A stretch of DNA of 55,933 nucleotides from Gammaproteobacteria bacterium (GTDB taxonomy: Bacteria; Pseudomonadota; Gammaproteobacteria; HK1): contig JAJFJU010000019.1 in the NCBI GenBank assembly GCA_021773645.1, positions 1-55,933 on the forward strand, given 5' to 3'. The translations under genes and the position numbers were made by a program. This document shows positions 36,644-49,192 of the stretch, piece by piece (positions within the stretch are counted from its first letter, which is position 1; every line of letters begins with the position of its first letter). A model generated the notes under the pieces. That model was not told the DNA's origin and made no database searches. It saw only the letters and a list, made by a program, of their open reading frames with translations.

Positions 36644-38560
36644 CTAGTGTGAGCTGGCCGGATCGCCAATATTGGAGGAGGGTTTATCTTTTTTCTCCCC
36701 CGGAGCGGAATTACCGCCATCGGACTTCGGCCCCGAATCACCCCAATCCGCAGGAGGCGGCGGTTCATTGCCTTCCATAATGGCGTCAATCTGACCAACA
36801 TCAATGGTCTCATAGCGGATCAGAGCCTTGGCCATGAGGTGAAGCTTTTCCAGATTTTCCTGCAGCAATCGCTCGGCACGCTGGTAATTATCATCGATCA
36901 CACTACGGATTTCTTCGTCGATAACGTGCGAAGTCTCGTCAGAAATCACCTTATGCTGGGTCACACTACGGCCAAGAAATACCTCGCCCTCTTCCTCGCT
37001 ATAGACCTGCGGTCCAAGCTTGTCCGACAAACCCCATTTGGTAACCATGTTGCGGGCGATCTCGGTGGCACGCTGAATGTCATTACTGGCCCCGGTGGTC
37101 ACGTTACTGGCTCCAAAAATAAGCACCTCGGCAATACGTCCACCAAATAGACTGGAAATCTGACTTTGCAGCCGTTCCTTGCTGAAGCTGTAGCGGTCCT
37201 CCTCGGGCAGGAACATGGTCACACCCAAGGCACGACCCCGGGGAATGATGCTGACCTTGTAAACCGGGTCGTGGGAGGGCACCAGGCGCCCCACGATGGC
37301 ATGTCCCGCCTCGTGATAGGCGGTAAGGCTTTTCTCCTCGTCACTCATCACCATGGACTTCCTGTCCGCGCCCATCATGATTTTGTCTTTGGCGCGCTCA
37401 AAGTCCTCCATCTCCACCACCCGCTTGTTGCCACGGGCCGCGAATAACGCCGCCTCATTTACCAGATTGGCAAGATCGGCACCGGAAAAGCCGGGGGTGC
37501 CACGCGCAATGATGCTGGCATCCACTCTTTCGGCTAAGGGTGCCTTACGCATATGTACCTTGAGGATCTGCTCACGTCCGCGAATATCCGGTAGCGGCAC
37601 CACCACCTGACGATCAAAGCGCCCGGGGCGTAATAGCGCGGGATCAAGCACGTCTGGACGATTGGTGGCGGCAATGACGATCACGCCCTCGTTGCCCTCA
37701 AAACCATCCATTTCTACCAACAACTGATTCAGGGTCTGTTCGCGCTCATCGTGTCCACCGCCGAGGCCAGCACCACGATGGCGCCCTACCGCATCGATCT
37801 CGTCGATAAAGATAATGCAAGGCGCGTGTTTCTTCGCCTGCTCAAACATATCCCGTACCCGGGATGCACCCACGCCGACAAACATTTCCACAAAATCAGA
37901 ACCGGAAATAGTGAAAAACGGCACCTTGGCCTCACCCGCGATGGCCTTGGCCAATAACGTCTTGCCGGTACCTGGGCTACCCACCATCAGCACGCCACTG
38001 GGAATCTTGCCACCGAGCTTCTGGAATTTTCCCGGATCGCGGAGAAAATCCACCAACTCCCCAACTTCTTCCTTGGCCTCTTCAACTCCGGCCACATCGG
38101 CAAAGGTAATCTTGATCTGGTCCTCACCTAAGAGGCGGGCCTTGCTCTTGCCAAAGGACATGGCACCACGCCCGCCGGCCCCGCCCTGCATCTGGCGCAT
38201 GAAAAAGATCCATACCCCAATGAGCAGCAACATGGGGAACCAGGAGATAAATATCTGCATCAACAGCGACTGCTGTTCCGGCGGCCGCGCATCAATGACC
38301 ACCCCGTTTTCCAGCAGATCGCCTATAAGGGCACGGTTATCGGTCTCCGGCACATAGGTACGGACCTGTTCACCGCCCTGCAAGAAGGCCGTTACGTTGC
38401 GTCCCTCAAGCACCACCTTCTGCACTACGCCCTGTTTTACGTCAGCAATAAAGCGGGAATACTCCACCTGCTGGGTATTTGTACGTTGTGGACCAAAGCT
38501 CTGAAATACCGACATCAGCACCAGTGCGATCACCACCCATAGAATCAGGTTTTTTGCCAT
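36644..38560 (-). CDS. ftsH: ATP-dependent zinc metalloprotease FtsH
   Basis: FtsH is the membrane-anchored AAA+ protease that degrades membrane and regulatory proteins. Two N-terminal helices flank a periplasmic domain. They are followed by Walker A GSPGTGKT, Walker B IIFIDEID, the second region of homology [20 protein letters not shown] and the zinc site HEAGH. The C-terminus is Pro/Gly/Ser/Lys-rich. The ATG at 38560 gives [19 protein letters not shown], the standard start (638 aa). An in-frame TTG six codons earlier is not needed. It follows rlmE by 72 bp. Confidence 0.98.
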   Translation of the reverse strand: MAKNLILWVVIALVLMSVFQSFGPQRTNTQQVEYSRFIADVKQGVVQKVVLEGRNVTAFLQGGEQVRTYVPETDNRALIGDLLENGVVIDARPPEQQSLLMQIFISWFPMLLLIGVWIFFMRQMQGGAGGRGAMSFGKSKARLLGEDQIKITFADVAGVEEAKEEVGELVDFLRDPGKFQKLGGKIPSGVLMVGSPGTGKTLLAKAIAGEAKVPFFTISGSDFVEMFVGVGASRVRDMFEQAKKHAPCIIFIDEIDAVGRHRGAGLGGGHDEREQTLNQLLVEMDGFEGNEGVIVIAATNRPDVLDPALLRPGRFDRQVVVPLPDIRGREQILKVHMRKAPLAERVDASIIARGTPGFSGADLANLVNEAALFAARGNKRVVEMEDFERAKDKIMMGADRKSMVMSDEEKSLTAYHEAGHAIVGRLVPSHDPVYKVSIIPRGRALGVTMFLPEEDRYSFSKERLQSQISSLFGGRIAEVLIFGASNVTTGASNDIQRATEIARNMVTKWGLSDKLGPQVYSEEEGEVFLGRSVTQHKVISDETSHVIDEEIRSVIDDNYQRAERLLQENLEKLHLMAKALIRYETIDVGQIDAIMEGNEPPPPADWGDSGPKSDGGNSAPGEKKDKPSSNIGDPASSH

Positions 38561-38632
38561 TTCATTCAAAATAATCAACCTCTGTTGCCAGCCCTAAGGC
38601 CGCGTATATCGCCGCGCTACGGACCGAATTCA

Positions 38633-39253
38633 CTATACATCATAGCCCCGCGCCAGCAGATAAAGTTCCCGGGACTGGGAGCGTGACGCCTTTGGCTTAC
38701 GCACCTGCACACGCTGAAAGTTATCCCGCAACTCACGAGTAAGAGCCTCTATACCCTCGCCCTGAAACACCTTGACCAATAAAGCCCCACCGGGAGCCAA
38801 TACCCGCCTCGCGAAGTCCAGGGCCAGTTCTGAAAGGCCCATGGAGCGGGGCTGGTCCACCGCTCGGATACCACTCATATTGGGGGCCATATCCGATATT
38901 ACAAGCCCCACCTTGCGCTCACCCAGCATGTCCAATAGCTCTGTCAGCACCGTTTCCTGCTGGAAATCCCCCTGCAGAAACTCGACCCCAGGGAGTGGAT
39001 CCATAGCTAGTATATCGAGCGCGAAGACATTTCCTTGAGGACCGAGCTGTTTTGCAGCGTACTGCGACCAGCCACCCGGTGCGGCACCGAGATCAACCAC
39101 CGTGATGCCGGGCTTTAGCAGGTGATCGCGCTGGTCTATTTCCTGGAGTTTATAAACGGCACGGGAGCGAAAGCCTTCATCTCGCGCCTGTTGAACGTAG
39201 CTATCTTTTTCGTGGGCCTGGATCCAGCGGTGGCTACTTTTAGATTTCGCCAT
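38633..39253 (-). CDS. rlmE: 23S rRNA 2'-O-methyltransferase RlmE
   Basis: RlmE (RrmJ/FtsJ) methylates the 2'-O of U2552 in 23S rRNA. It shows [30 protein letters not shown] with the catalytic Lys, the SAM site [15 protein letters not shown], and [11 protein letters not shown] with the catalytic Asp and LVKVFQGEG with the next Lys. At 206 aa it is normal. It starts 39 bp after greA on the same strand. The yhbY gene that often lies between or opposite them is not here. Confidence 0.97.
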   Translation of the reverse strand: MAKSKSSHRWIQAHEKDSYVQQARDEGFRSRAVYKLQEIDQRDHLLKPGITVVDLGAAPGGWSQYAAKQLGPQGNVFALDILAMDPLPGVEFLQGDFQQETVLTELLDMLGERKVGLVISDMAPNMSGIRAVDQPRSMGLSELALDFARRVLAPGGALLVKVFQGEGIEALTRELRDNFQRVQVRKPKASRSQSRELYLLARGYDV

Positions 39254-39292
39254 AGCGGCATGCCCACCCTCACTAAGAGGGCTTGCAAAAGA

Positions 39293-39769
39293 CTAAAGGT
39301 ATTTGACCTCGAGGATCTCGTAGGTTTTCTCACCCGACGGCGCATTGACAGTGGCGGTATCGCCCTCACTCTTGCCAATAAGTGCACGCGCAATCGGGGA
39401 GCTAATAGAGATACGGTTTGCTTGGATATCCGCCTCCATATCGCCAACAACCTGGTAGACGACTTCCTCGTCAGTATCCACATTAACGAGCTCTACCGTG
39501 GCCCCAAAAACCACGCGACCGCCGGCATTCAAGGCCGTCACATCGATAATCTGGGCGCGGGAAAGGATATCCTCTATGGCGGCGATACGCCCTTCAATAA
39601 AGCTTTGTTGCTCTTTGGCGGCGTGGTACTCGGCATTTTCTTTTAGATCGCCATGCGCCCGCGCCTCGGCAATGGCCTGAATGACCGCCGGACGCTTAAC
39701 CGTCTTGGCGGTATGCAATTCATCGCGCAAATCATCGGCACCAGCAATGGTTAATGGGGGACGACTCAT
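39293..39769 (-). CDS. greA: Transcription elongation factor GreA
   Basis: GreA rescues backtracked RNA polymerase by stimulating transcript cleavage. The N-terminal coiled coil has the tip acidic residues in [23 protein letters not shown] (catalytic Asp-Glu near residues 41-44). The C-terminal FKBP-like domain has [18 protein letters not shown]. At 158 aa it matches the family. The ATG overlaps the carB stop as ATGA, so it is coupled to carAB. Confidence 0.97.
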   Translation of the reverse strand: MSRPPLTIAGADDLRDELHTAKTVKRPAVIQAIAEARAHGDLKENAEYHAAKEQQSFIEGRIAAIEDILSRAQIIDVTALNAGGRVVFGATVELVNVDTDEEVVYQVVGDMEADIQANRISISSPIARALIGKSEGDTATVNAPSGEKTYEILEVKYL

Positions 39770-42700
39770 GACACTAACTCCTGATGCAGATCCTGGAGGC
39801 GATTGACCCGGTCACGTACCGGCTCGCCGAGCGCCAGCATCATCGCCCGAGCGCCAGCCATGGTGGTGGTATAGGTCACGCCACGCTGCAGCGCAGTACG
39901 ACGAATGGTGAAGGAATCCATGATCGCCTGCTTGCCCTCGGTGGTGTTGACGATAAGGGTAATATCATCGTTCTTCAGCATGTCCACGATATGGGGTCGT
40001 CCCTCTTTGACCTTGTTCACCACCTGACACCCGATTCCGGCCTGTACTATCGCTCTGGCGGTACCACGGGTGGCCACCAGTTCGAAGCCCAGCCGCACCA
40101 GCTCGCGTCCCACTTCGACACACAATGCCCGGTCCCGCCGACGCACACTGAGAAAGGCCCTACCCTTACGTGGCAGCGCATCCCCGGCCGCCCACTGCGC
40201 CTTGGCAAAGGCCTCACCAAAGGTGCGCCCTACGCCCATTACCTCACCAGTGGATTTCATCTCTGGCCCGAGGATCAGATCCACACTGGGGAATTTGATA
40301 AAGGGCAACACCGCCTCTTTTACCGAAAAATATTCGGGCACACGCTCATGGATAACCCCCTGTTCCTCAAGGGATGTTCCCGCCATACAACGCGCCGCCA
40401 CCCGAGCCAGGGAAACGCCACTGGCCTTGGATACAAAGGGCACCGTACGTGAGGCACGCGGATTGACCTCCAGCACATAAATATCCTGTTCCTGCACCGC
40501 AAACTGAATATTCATCAATCCCACCACCTTCAACCCACGGGCCAGCTGGCGGGTTTGCTCGCGGATACGCTCTTGTATCTTGGAATCCAGGCTGCAAGGG
40601 GGTAACGAACAGGCGGAATCACCGGAATGCACCCCGGCCTGCTCGATGTGTTCCATGATGCCGCCGATCACCACCGCCTCGCCGTCACATACCGCGTCGA
40701 CATCCACCTCGATGGCATCATCCAGAAAATGGTCCAGCAGCACCGGAGAGTCATTGGAGACGGAAACGGCATCTTTAATATAACGACGCAATCCCTCCTC
40801 ATCATGGACGATCTCCATCGCCCGCCCGCCGAGCACATAGGAGGGTCGAACCACTAGGGGATAGCCCACTTCCTCGGCCAGTTGCACGGCCGATTCCGGG
40901 TTACGCGCGGTGCGATTTTCCGGCTGGCGTAGGCCCAGATCCATTACCAATTGCTGGAAACGTTCGCGATCCTCGGCCAGATCGATGGAATCCGGTGAGG
41001 TGCCAATAATAGGCACGCCTTCTGCCTCCAGCGCCCGTGCCAAACCTAACGGAGTCTGACCTCCATAATGGACGATGACCCCAACAGGCTTTTCACAGGC
41101 CACGATCTGGAGCACATTTTCCAGGGTCAAAGGTTCAAAATAGAGCCGATCCGAGGTGTCATAATCGGTCGAAACGGTCTCAGGATTGCAATTGACCATA
41201 ATGGTCTCATAGCCGTCCTCGCGCAGTGCCAGCACCGCCTGCACGCAGCAGTAATCGAATTCAATGCCCTGACCAATACGATTCGGGCCACCGCCCAGCA
41301 CCATGATCTTCTTACGCTCATCGGGTGCCGCCTCGCACTCCTCCTCATAGGTGGAATACAGATAAGCAGTGGTTGCCGGAAATTCCGCGGCACAAGAATC
41401 CACCCGCTTAAAGACTGGCTGAATACTATGCTGCAAGCGCCATTCCCGCACCGCGGCTTCACTGTTTCCCAGCAAAAAGGCTAGCCGTTCATCGCCAAAA
41501 CCCTTGCGCTTTAAACGCCGCATGGCGGCAGGCTCCATGCTGTCCAGGCTCGCCTCGGCCAGTGCCTGTTCCTCATTGATGAGATCGCCTACCTGATGCA
41601 GGAACCACGGATCGATACTGGAGAGCGTAAACAGCTCCTCCATATCCATGCCCGCGCGAAAGCCATCGGCCAGATAGCGGATTCGCTCCGGCCCTGGCTG
41701 CTGCAACTGCTGGCGCACCTCCGCAGAATCAATTTCACCGTCCTCAAACATCGTGCTCAAACCGTTAATGCCGGTTTCGATACCGCGCAATGCCTTTTGC
41801 AGGGATTCCTGGAAGGTGCGGCCCATGGCCATCACCTCACCCACAGATTTCATCTGCGTACCGAGATGTGCGGTGGCCTGGGGAAATTTCTCGAAGTTAA
41901 AACGCGGGATCTTGGTCACCACGTAATCGATGCTGGGCTCGAAGGAGGCCGGGGTTACGCCACCGGTAATGCTGTTGCCCAATTCATCCAGGGTATAACC
42001 CACCGCCAGCTTGGCCGCCACCCAGGCGATGGGAAAGCCCGTGGCCTTGGAGGCTAGCGCTGAAGAACGCGAGACCCGTGGATTCATTTCGATGATCACC
42101 ATGCGTCCATCATCGGGATTAATACCAAATTGAACATTGGAACCGCCCGTCTCCACCCCAATCTCGCGCAATACGGCGAGGGAAGCGTTACGCATGATCT
42201 GGTATTCGCGATCGGTCAGGGTTTGAGCCGGCGCTACGGTAATGGAATCGCCAGTATGCACTCCCATGGGATCGAAGTTCTCAATCGAGCAGATGATGAT
42301 GCAGTTGTCCTTGCGATCCCGTACCACCTCCATCTCGAACTCTTTCCAGCCCAACACCGACTCCTCCAGCAATACCTCGCTGGTGGGCGATGCGGCCAGC
42401 CCCTGCTCACAGATATCGGCGAACTCTTCACGGTTGTAAGCAATACCACCGCCAGTGCCGCCCATGGTGAAGGAGGGACGAATAATGGTTGGAAAACCAA
42501 TGCTGCCCTGCAGTTGATTGGCCTCTTCCATGCTGTGGGCAACCACAGAGCGTGGAGTCTCCAGGCCGATATGCTTCATCGCCTCGCGAAAACGCTCCCG
42601 ATCCTCGGCCTTGTCGATGGCATCACGGCTGGCACCGATGAGTTCGACTCCGAACTCCTCCAGCACTCCCTCACGATGCAGATCGAGGGCACAGTTAAGC

Positions 42701-42984
42701 GCTGTTTGCCCACCCATGGTGGGCAGCAAGGCATCGGGACGCTCGCGTTCAATGATCTTCGCCAGGGTGCGCCAATGCAGCGGCTCGATATAGGTAGCAT
42801 CCGCTGTATCCGGATCGGTCATGATGGTGGCCGGATTGGAGTTGGCGAGGATGATGCGATAGCCCTCCTCACGCAGCGCCTTACAGGCCTGCACTCCAGA
42901 GTAATCAAACTCACAGGCCTGACCAATGATGATCGGTCCGGCACCAATAATCAGAATGCTCTTGATATCGTTACGCTTGGGCAT
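39766..42984 (-). CDS. carB: Carbamoyl phosphate synthase large subunit
   Basis: CarB makes carbamoyl phosphate from bicarbonate, ATP and ammonia for arginine and pyrimidine synthesis. It has the duplicated ATP-grasp architecture: [15 protein letters not shown] in the first half, [15 protein letters not shown] in the second, and [14 protein letters not shown] as glycine loop. The C-terminal MGS-like allosteric domain includes [13 protein letters not shown]. At 1072 aa it is the full family length. It follows carA by 11 bp. Confidence 0.98.
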   Translation of the reverse strand: MPKRNDIKSILIIGAGPIIIGQACEFDYSGVQACKALREEGYRIILANSNPATIMTDPDTADATYIEPLHWRTLAKIIERERPDALLPTMGGQTALNCALDLHREGVLEEFGVELIGASRDAIDKAEDRERFREAMKHIGLETPRSVVAHSMEEANQLQGSIGFPTIIRPSFTMGGTGGGIAYNREEFADICEQGLAASPTSEVLLEESVLGWKEFEMEVVRDRKDNCIIICSIENFDPMGVHTGDSITVAPAQTLTDREYQIMRNASLAVLREIGVETGGSNVQFGINPDDGRMVIIEMNPRVSRSSALASKATGFPIAWVAAKLAVGYTLDELGNSITGGVTPASFEPSIDYVVTKIPRFNFEKFPQATAHLGTQMKSVGEVMAMGRTFQESLQKALRGIETGINGLSTMFEDGEIDSAEVRQQLQQPGPERIRYLADGFRAGMDMEELFTLSSIDPWFLHQVGDLINEEQALAEASLDSMEPAAMRRLKRKGFGDERLAFLLGNSEAAVREWRLQHSIQPVFKRVDSCAAEFPATTAYLYSTYEEECEAAPDERKKIMVLGGGPNRIGQGIEFDYCCVQAVLALREDGYETIMVNCNPETVSTDYDTSDRLYFEPLTLENVLQIVACEKPVGVIVHYGGQTPLGLARALEAEGVPIIGTSPDSIDLAEDRERFQQLVMDLGLRQPENRTARNPESAVQLAEEVGYPLVVRPSYVLGGRAMEIVHDEEGLRRYIKDAVSVSNDSPVLLDHFLDDAIEVDVDAVCDGEAVVIGGIMEHIEQAGVHSGDSACSLPPCSLDSKIQERIREQTRQLARGLKVVGLMNIQFAVQEQDIYVLEVNPRASRTVPFVSKASGVSLARVAARCMAGTSLEEQGVIHERVPEYFSVKEAVLPFIKFPSVDLILGPEMKSTGEVMGVGRTFGEAFAKAQWAAGDALPRKGRAFLSVRRRDRALCVEVGRELVRLGFELVATRGTARAIVQAGIGCQVVNKVKEGRPHIVDMLKNDDITLIVNTTEGKQAIMDSFTIRRTALQRGVTYTTTMAGARAMMLALGEPVRDRVNRLQDLHQELVS

Positions 42985-42995
42985 GTTCTAGTCTG

Positions 42996-44135
42996 CTAAC
43001 TCCGGGTGGCGGCCATTAGTTCGATAAAATGATCGAATAGCGGGCTGGCATCATGGGGTCCGGGACTTGCTTCCGGGTGACCCTGAAAACCAAAGGCCAG
43101 CCGATCGCTGCGTTCAAGCCCCTGCAGGGAACCGTCAAACAGAGAACGATGAGTCGCCTGCAAATTAGCCGGCAATGAATCTTCATCGATGGCGAAACCG
43201 TGGTTTTGGCTGGTGATCATCACCTCCCCACTAGCAATATCCTGTACCGGATGATTGGCACCATGGTGGCCAAACTTCATTTTCAGGCTCGTAGCCCCAC
43301 TCGCTAGCGCCAATAGCTGATGACCCAGGCAGATACCAAATAGCGGTATTTGCTGCTGCAGAAATTCCTTGATCGCCTCCAGGGCGTAGCCACAAGGCTC
43401 AGGGTCACCAGGGCCATTGGAAAGGAAAATGCCATCGGGCTCGTAGGCCAATGCTTCACTGGCCGGGGTGTTAGCGGGTACTACGGTAATTTCACAATGG
43501 CGGTCGGCCAGCATGCGCAGGATATTGCGCTTGACGCCAAAATCATAAGCCACCACCCGCCAGGGCCGTTCCGGCGTGTCGTCTGGCTCGGAAAAACCGG
43601 ATTCCAGTGACCAAGCGCCCTGGCTCCATGGATAAGGCCGAGAGGCACTCACCTCGCGTGCTAAGTCCATGCCTTGTAACCCGGGAAATGCCTGGGCCGC
43701 GGCCACTGCCGCCGCTTCATCTATGGACTCACCCGCGAGGATACAACCGCTCTGGGCCCCATTCTCTCGTAGAATCCGGGTCAGCTTGCGGGTATCGATA
43801 CCCGCAATAGCAACCACCTGCTTGCGCTGCAAATACTCCCCCAGCCCCTCGGTGGCGCGCCAATTGCTATAAACCACCGGCAGGTCACGAATCACCAGCC
43901 CGGTGGCAAAAACCTGTGCACTTTCATCGTCTTCCGGGGTGGTGCCGGTATTGCCGATATGGGGATAGGTCAGGCTAACGATCTGCTGGCAATACGATGG
44001 ATCTGAGAGGATTTCCTGGTAACCGGTAATCGCGGTATTAAATACCACCTCTCCCACTGACTGACCCGACATGCCTACAGACTCACCCTTAAACAGGGTG
44101 CCATCCGCCAGCGCGAGTATGGCGGGGATGCTCAT
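42996..44135 (-). CDS. carA: Carbamoyl phosphate synthase small subunit
   Basis: CarA hydrolyses glutamine to deliver ammonia to CarB. The N-terminal domain has [14 protein letters not shown] and [18 protein letters not shown]. The C-terminal class I glutaminase has [22 protein letters not shown] with the nucleophilic Cys, and the downstream [11 protein letters not shown] with catalytic His and Glu. The frame is open 24 codons further upstream, but the ATG at 44135 gives the standard N-terminus (379 aa). It overlaps the stop of a 38-codon upstream ORF (ATGA). Confidence 0.97.
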   Translation of the reverse strand: MSIPAILALADGTLFKGESVGMSGQSVGEVVFNTAITGYQEILSDPSYCQQIVSLTYPHIGNTGTTPEDDESAQVFATGLVIRDLPVVYSNWRATEGLGEYLQRKQVVAIAGIDTRKLTRILRENGAQSGCILAGESIDEAAAVAAAQAFPGLQGMDLAREVSASRPYPWSQGAWSLESGFSEPDDTPERPWRVVAYDFGVKRNILRMLADRHCEITVVPANTPASEALAYEPDGIFLSNGPGDPEPCGYALEAIKEFLQQQIPLFGICLGHQLLALASGATSLKMKFGHHGANHPVQDIASGEVMITSQNHGFAIDEDSLPANLQATHRSLFDGSLQGLERSDRLAFGFQGHPEASPGPHDASPLFDHFIELMAATRS

Positions 44136-44248
44136 CGGCTCACCGTAGCGGAAACGATAGCAACTACGGGCATAGTCCCTGCCCTCACGGATGTCGCCCA
44201 CCCGCAATACGTCCTGGCACGTCCTTTGGAAGGCGTCGCCATGCTCAT
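44132..44248 (-). CDS. Leader ORF upstream of and coupled to carA
   Basis: A 38-codon frame starts at ATG 44248 with GGAG seven bases upstream, a better ribosome-binding site than that of carA. It ends in a TGA that overlaps the carA ATG (ATGA). The peptide begins [10 protein letters not shown] and ends VSATVSR. It has five Lys/Arg residues and no run of one amino acid. I do not recognise it as a known protein. It is a plausible leader peptide or translational-coupling device controlling carAB. Absence of a homology check keeps the call tentative. Confidence 0.55.
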   Translation of the reverse strand: MSMATPSKGRARTYCGWATSVRAGTMPVVAIVSATVSR

Positions 44249-44335
44249 TGATTAACTCCGCTGTATGGTGGAAACAGGGCCCGAGTCTGAAAGGAAAACG
44301 GACGCTTTTTCAGCCCACGACTAAAGGCTTGGTGG
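44249..44335 (-). promoter_or_regulatory. carA leader with hairpin
   Basis: Between the predicted start of transcription and the leader ORF, GCCCAC and GTGGGC form a 6-bp stem with a 13-base loop near 44311-44335. A-rich and T-rich patches follow. No clear intrinsic terminator is visible. Together with the leader ORF this resembles a regulatory leader, as expected for a gene responding to arginine and pyrimidines. Confidence 0.4.
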
Positions 44336-44341
44336 GCGGGG

Positions 44342-44370
44342 ATTCTAATCTACATGGGGAGTGGTTTAAA
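44342..44370 (-). promoter_or_regulatory. Sigma70 promoter of carAB
   Basis: TTTAAA (4 of 6) and TAGAAT (5 of 6) are separated by 17 bases on the minus strand in the dapB-carA gap, with a CCCCGCC discriminator after the -10 element. The start near 44335 gives a leader of about 200 bases before carA. Confidence 0.55.
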
Positions 44371-44396
44371 CCGCCATCCAGCCCCTTTTCTACAAA

Positions 44397-46327
<1,931 letters not shown>

Positions 46328-46385
46328 GCCTCAGTCCGCAGCTATCTATAACCCATCACAAAATCAATGTTTTAAAACGGCAAGA

Positions 46386-46413
46386 CGGGACGTACGTTGT
46401 TAACGCCGTCCCG
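46386..46413 (-). repeat. Nested hairpin between dnaK and dnaJ
   Basis: CGGGACG pairs with CGTCCCG (7 bp), and inside it CGTT pairs with AACG around a 3-base loop. In the transcript it is followed by TCTTGCCGTTTTAAAAC, a weak U-rich stretch. It may be a processing or attenuation site that lowers dnaJ relative to dnaK. Function is inferred from position only. Confidence 0.55.
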
Positions 46414-46442
46414 CCTGCCACTGACTTTCCAACAAGAAGGTT

Positions 46443-48374
46443 TTACTTCTTGCCTTCGTCTACCTCTTCAAACTCGGCGTCGACCACATCATCGCCACCT
46501 TCCGAAGCCTCAGCATCAGCATCGGTGGCGCCTTCAGCCCCACCCTCAGCCTCAGCGGCCTGTTTGTAGACCCGCTCTGCCAATTTCCCGGAGACCTCTG
46601 CTAGCGCCGCGGTCTTGGCCTCAATATCGGCCTTGTCGTCGGTTTTTACAGCTTCTTCCAGCCCCGTAATAGCGGCCTCGATGTCGGTGCGCTCCTGCTC
46701 TTCTACCTTCTCGCCCAATTCCTTGAGCGATTTATTGGTGCCATGAATCAGGTTATCCGCCTGATTGCGTACATCTACCAACTCGTGGAATTTCTTGTCC
46801 TCGTCAGCATGGGCCTCGGCATCAGAGACCATACGATTCACCTCGTCATCATCGAGCCCGCTGGAGGCGGTGATAACGATGGATTGACGCTTGCCCGTGG
46901 CCTTGTCCTGAGCCGAGACATTGAGAATGCCATTGGCATCGATGTCCAGCGCCACTTCAATCTGAGGCACGCCCCGCGGTGCCGGCGGAATATCGGCAAG
47001 GTCAAAACGACCCAGAGACTTATTTCCCGAGGCCACATCGCGCTCACCCTGGAGCACATGCACCGTCACCGCATGCTGATTGTCCTCAGCCGTGGAAAAG
47101 GTCTGTGTCGCCTTGGTGGGAATGGTGGTGTTCTTGTCGATGAGCTTGGTCATCACCCCACCCAAGGTTTCAATACCAAGCGACAGTGGAGTCACGTCCA
47201 GCAACAATACATCGGTGACGTCACCCGCCAACACGCCCGCCTGAATCGAGGCACCCACGGCCACGGCTTCATCAGGGTTCACATCCTTGCGCGGCTCTTT
47301 GCCGAAGATAGAGGCAACGATCTCCTGCACCTTGGGCATGCGGGTCTGACCACCCACCAGAATCACGTCGGAAATCTCGCTCGCCGACAAACCGGCATCT
47401 TTCAGTGCAGTAAGACATGGACCCTCGGTACGCGCCACCAGGTCTTCAACCAATGACTCCAGCTTGGCGCGGGTCAGCTTGATGTTGAGATGCTTCGGGC
47501 CACTGGCATCAGCGGTGATGTAAGGCAGATTGACCTCGGTCTGCTGGGAGGTGGAAAGCTCGATCTTGGCCTTCTCGCCCGCCTCTTTCAGCCGCTGTAA
47601 CGCCAGCGGATCATTGTGCAGATCGATACCGGAGTCCTTTTTGAATTCCGCGGAGAGATAATCGATGATGCGAAGATCGAAATCCTCACCACCAAGGAAG
47701 GTATCACCATTGGTGGAAAGCACCTCGAACTGATGCTCGCCATCTACCTCGGCAATTTCGATGATGGATATATCAAAAGTACCGCCACCGAGATCGAATA
47801 CCGCCACAGTGCTATCGCCCCGTTGCTTGTCCATGCCATAGGCAAGGGCAGCCGCGGTAGGCTCGTTAATAATGCGTTTAACTTCCAGGCCGGCAATACG
47901 CCCGGCATCTTTGGTGGCCTGACGCTGGGAATCGTTAAAGTACGCGGGTACCGTGATCACCGCCTCGGTGACCTCCTCGCCTAGATAATCCTCGGCGGTC
48001 TTCTTCATCTTCATCAGGGTGCGAGCGGAAATCTCCGGGGCAGCCATTTTCTTGCCATCCACCGCGACCCAGGCGTCACCATTATCAGCGGCAACGATTT
48101 TGTAGGGCACCATGTGGATGTCTTTTTGTACCACCTCATCCTCAAAGCGGCGACCGATAAGGCGCTTGATGGCGAACAGGGTATGTTCCGGATTGGTTAC
48201 CGCCTGACGCTTGGCCGACTGACCCACCAGCACTTCACCATCGTTGGTGTAGGCGACGACCGACGGTGTAGTCCGATCTCCCTCGCTATTTTCGATCACC
48301 CGGGCCTCTTTGCCGTCCATAACTGCGACGCAGGAATTGGTGGTTCCGAGGTCGATTCCGATGATTTTACCCAT
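46443..48374 (-). CDS. dnaK: Chaperone protein DnaK (Hsp70)
   Basis: DnaK is the main Hsp70 chaperone. It has the nucleotide-binding [48 protein letters not shown]-type phosphate loop (here [16 protein letters not shown]), the linker [16 protein letters not shown] and a helical lid ending in the acidic [10 protein letters not shown] tail. The frame is open to a GTG at 48389, but the ATG at 48374 has GGAG nine bases upstream and gives the standard GKIIGIDLG start (643 aa). Confidence 0.98.
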   Translation of the reverse strand: MGKIIGIDLGTTNSCVAVMDGKEARVIENSEGDRTTPSVVAYTNDGEVLVGQSAKRQAVTNPEHTLFAIKRLIGRRFEDEVVQKDIHMVPYKIVAADNGDAWVAVDGKKMAAPEISARTLMKMKKTAEDYLGEEVTEAVITVPAYFNDSQRQATKDAGRIAGLEVKRIINEPTAAALAYGMDKQRGDSTVAVFDLGGGTFDISIIEIAEVDGEHQFEVLSTNGDTFLGGEDFDLRIIDYLSAEFKKDSGIDLHNDPLALQRLKEAGEKAKIELSTSQQTEVNLPYITADASGPKHLNIKLTRAKLESLVEDLVARTEGPCLTALKDAGLSASEISDVILVGGQTRMPKVQEIVASIFGKEPRKDVNPDEAVAVGASIQAGVLAGDVTDVLLLDVTPLSLGIETLGGVMTKLIDKNTTIPTKATQTFSTAEDNQHAVTVHVLQGERDVASGNKSLGRFDLADIPPAPRGVPQIEVALDIDANGILNVSAQDKATGKRQSIVITASSGLDDDEVNRMVSDAEAHADEDKKFHELVDVRNQADNLIHGTNKSLKELGEKVEEQERTDIEAAITGLEEAVKTDDKADIEAKTAALAEVSGKLAERVYKQAAEAEGGAEGATDADAEASEGGDDVVDAEFEEVDEGKK

Positions 48375-48413
48375 GACTGCTTTCTCCACTTAAAACGTTG
48401 TACTGGCACCCCA

Positions 48414-48447
48414 ATATCGGCGTGCCGTTAGATTTGTTCGCCGATAT
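48414..48447 (-). promoter_or_regulatory. 9-bp inverted repeat in the dnaK 5' region
   Basis: ATATCGGCG and CGCCGATAT are perfect inverted repeats separated by 16 bases. They begin at about the predicted start of the dnaK transcript. It could be a stable 5' stem or an operator. It is not a CIRCE sequence. It leaves the dnaK ribosome-binding site unpaired. Confidence 0.5.
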
Positions 48448-48449
48448 GT

Positions 48450-48477
48450 ATATAAGGGCACTCTTGCAGACTTCAAG
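48450..48477 (-). promoter_or_regulatory. Sigma32-like promoter of dnaK
   Basis: A perfect CTTGAA -35 core is followed after 13 bases by CCCTTATAT, a partial match to the heat-shock -10 element CCCCATNT. It lies just after the grpE stop. As a sigma70 site, TTGAAG and TATATA with 16 bases between them is also possible. Confidence 0.5.
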
Positions 48478-48484
48478 GCCGCAT

Positions 48485-49063
48485 CTATTTCGCCACGATC
48501 ACCATAGCCGGGCGCACCAGACGACCATTGAGGGAATAACCTCGCTGTACCACCGTGAGTACCGTGCCCGATTCCGATTCGTCCGATTCCTGCAGCGTCA
48601 TTGCCTGATGAAACTCAGGGTTGAAAGGCTCTCCCGCCGGGTCAATTTCCTCTACCCCGAACTTGCTCATGGCCCCTTGCAGCATTTTCAGCGTCATCTC
48701 CATGCCCTCGTGGACATGGCCAAGCTCCGCCTCGGCGTTTGTCGCCGCGCTAATCCCCAGCTCCATGCTGTCCTTCACCGGCAATAATTCTTTAATTAGA
48801 CGCTCAAGCCCATGTTTGTGAGCTTTTTCCAGCTCTCGCGCCGCACGCTTACGAAAATTCTCCAGCTCCGCCTGTGACCGCAACAAGGCATCCTGATGCT
48901 GATTGGCTTCGCCGCTCTTTTCGTCGAGCAAACGCCCAAACTCCTCAGGCGACAGGGTTTCTGTATCCATGGATTCCGGCCCCACGGATTCAGCCTCTGC
49001 ATCAATTGTCTGCGTCTCTGTTTCTATTTCATTTTCCGTTGCTGGTTGCTGCTTTGCGTTCAT
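48485..49063 (-). CDS. grpE: Nucleotide exchange factor GrpE
   Basis: GrpE releases ADP from DnaK and may act as a thermosensor. It has an acidic Glu/Thr-rich N-terminus, a long coiled coil (DALLRSQAELENFRKRAARELEKAHKHGLERLIKELLPVKDSME) and the beta domain signature FGVEEIDPAGEPFNPEFHQAM and VLTVVQRGYSLNGRLVRPAMVIVAK. The 192 aa are normal. A near-perfect sigma32 promoter lies about 100 bp upstream at the end of hrcA. Confidence 0.97.
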   Translation of the reverse strand: MNAKQQPATENEIETETQTIDAEAESVGPESMDTETLSPEEFGRLLDEKSGEANQHQDALLRSQAELENFRKRAARELEKAHKHGLERLIKELLPVKDSMELGISAATNAEAELGHVHEGMEMTLKMLQGAMSKFGVEEIDPAGEPFNPEFHQAMTLQESDESESGTVLTVVQRGYSLNGRLVRPAMVIVAK

Positions 49064-49125
49064 CGTATTCCTGTATTGAGCAATGCTCTGGATTCGGGTC
49101 CAGGCACAATAATTGAATTAGGGAA

Positions 49126-49137
49126 CCTCCATGGAGG
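49126..49137. repeat. 12-bp palindrome in the hrcA-grpE gap
   Basis: CCTCCATGGAGG is a perfect palindrome 63 bp before the grpE start, downstream of the sigma32 promoter. No further signal is visible in the 110-bp gap. It could be chance or an operator. Confidence 0.3.
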
Positions 49138-49164
49138 CCGGAGCTGACTGCAGTACCGATGGGT

Positions 49165-49192
49165 ATATGGGGCCTAATGAGGCTGCTTCAAG
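49165..49192 (-). promoter_or_regulatory. Sigma32 (RpoH) promoter of grpE
   Basis: CTTGAA, 14 bases, then CCCCATAT is an essentially perfect match to the heat-shock consensus CTTGAA-N13-17-CCCCATNT. The hrcA stop codon lies inside the promoter. The predicted start near 49158 leaves a leader of about 95 bases to grpE. Confidence 0.82.

Noticed and set aside
42130-42999. 289-codon plus-strand frame opposite carB
   Set aside because: A shadow of codon bias in carB; no domain recognised.
44136-44207. 24-residue N-terminal extension of CarA from a TTG
   Set aside because: CarA family proteins start at the ATG 44135; the extension is better explained by the leader ORF in another frame.
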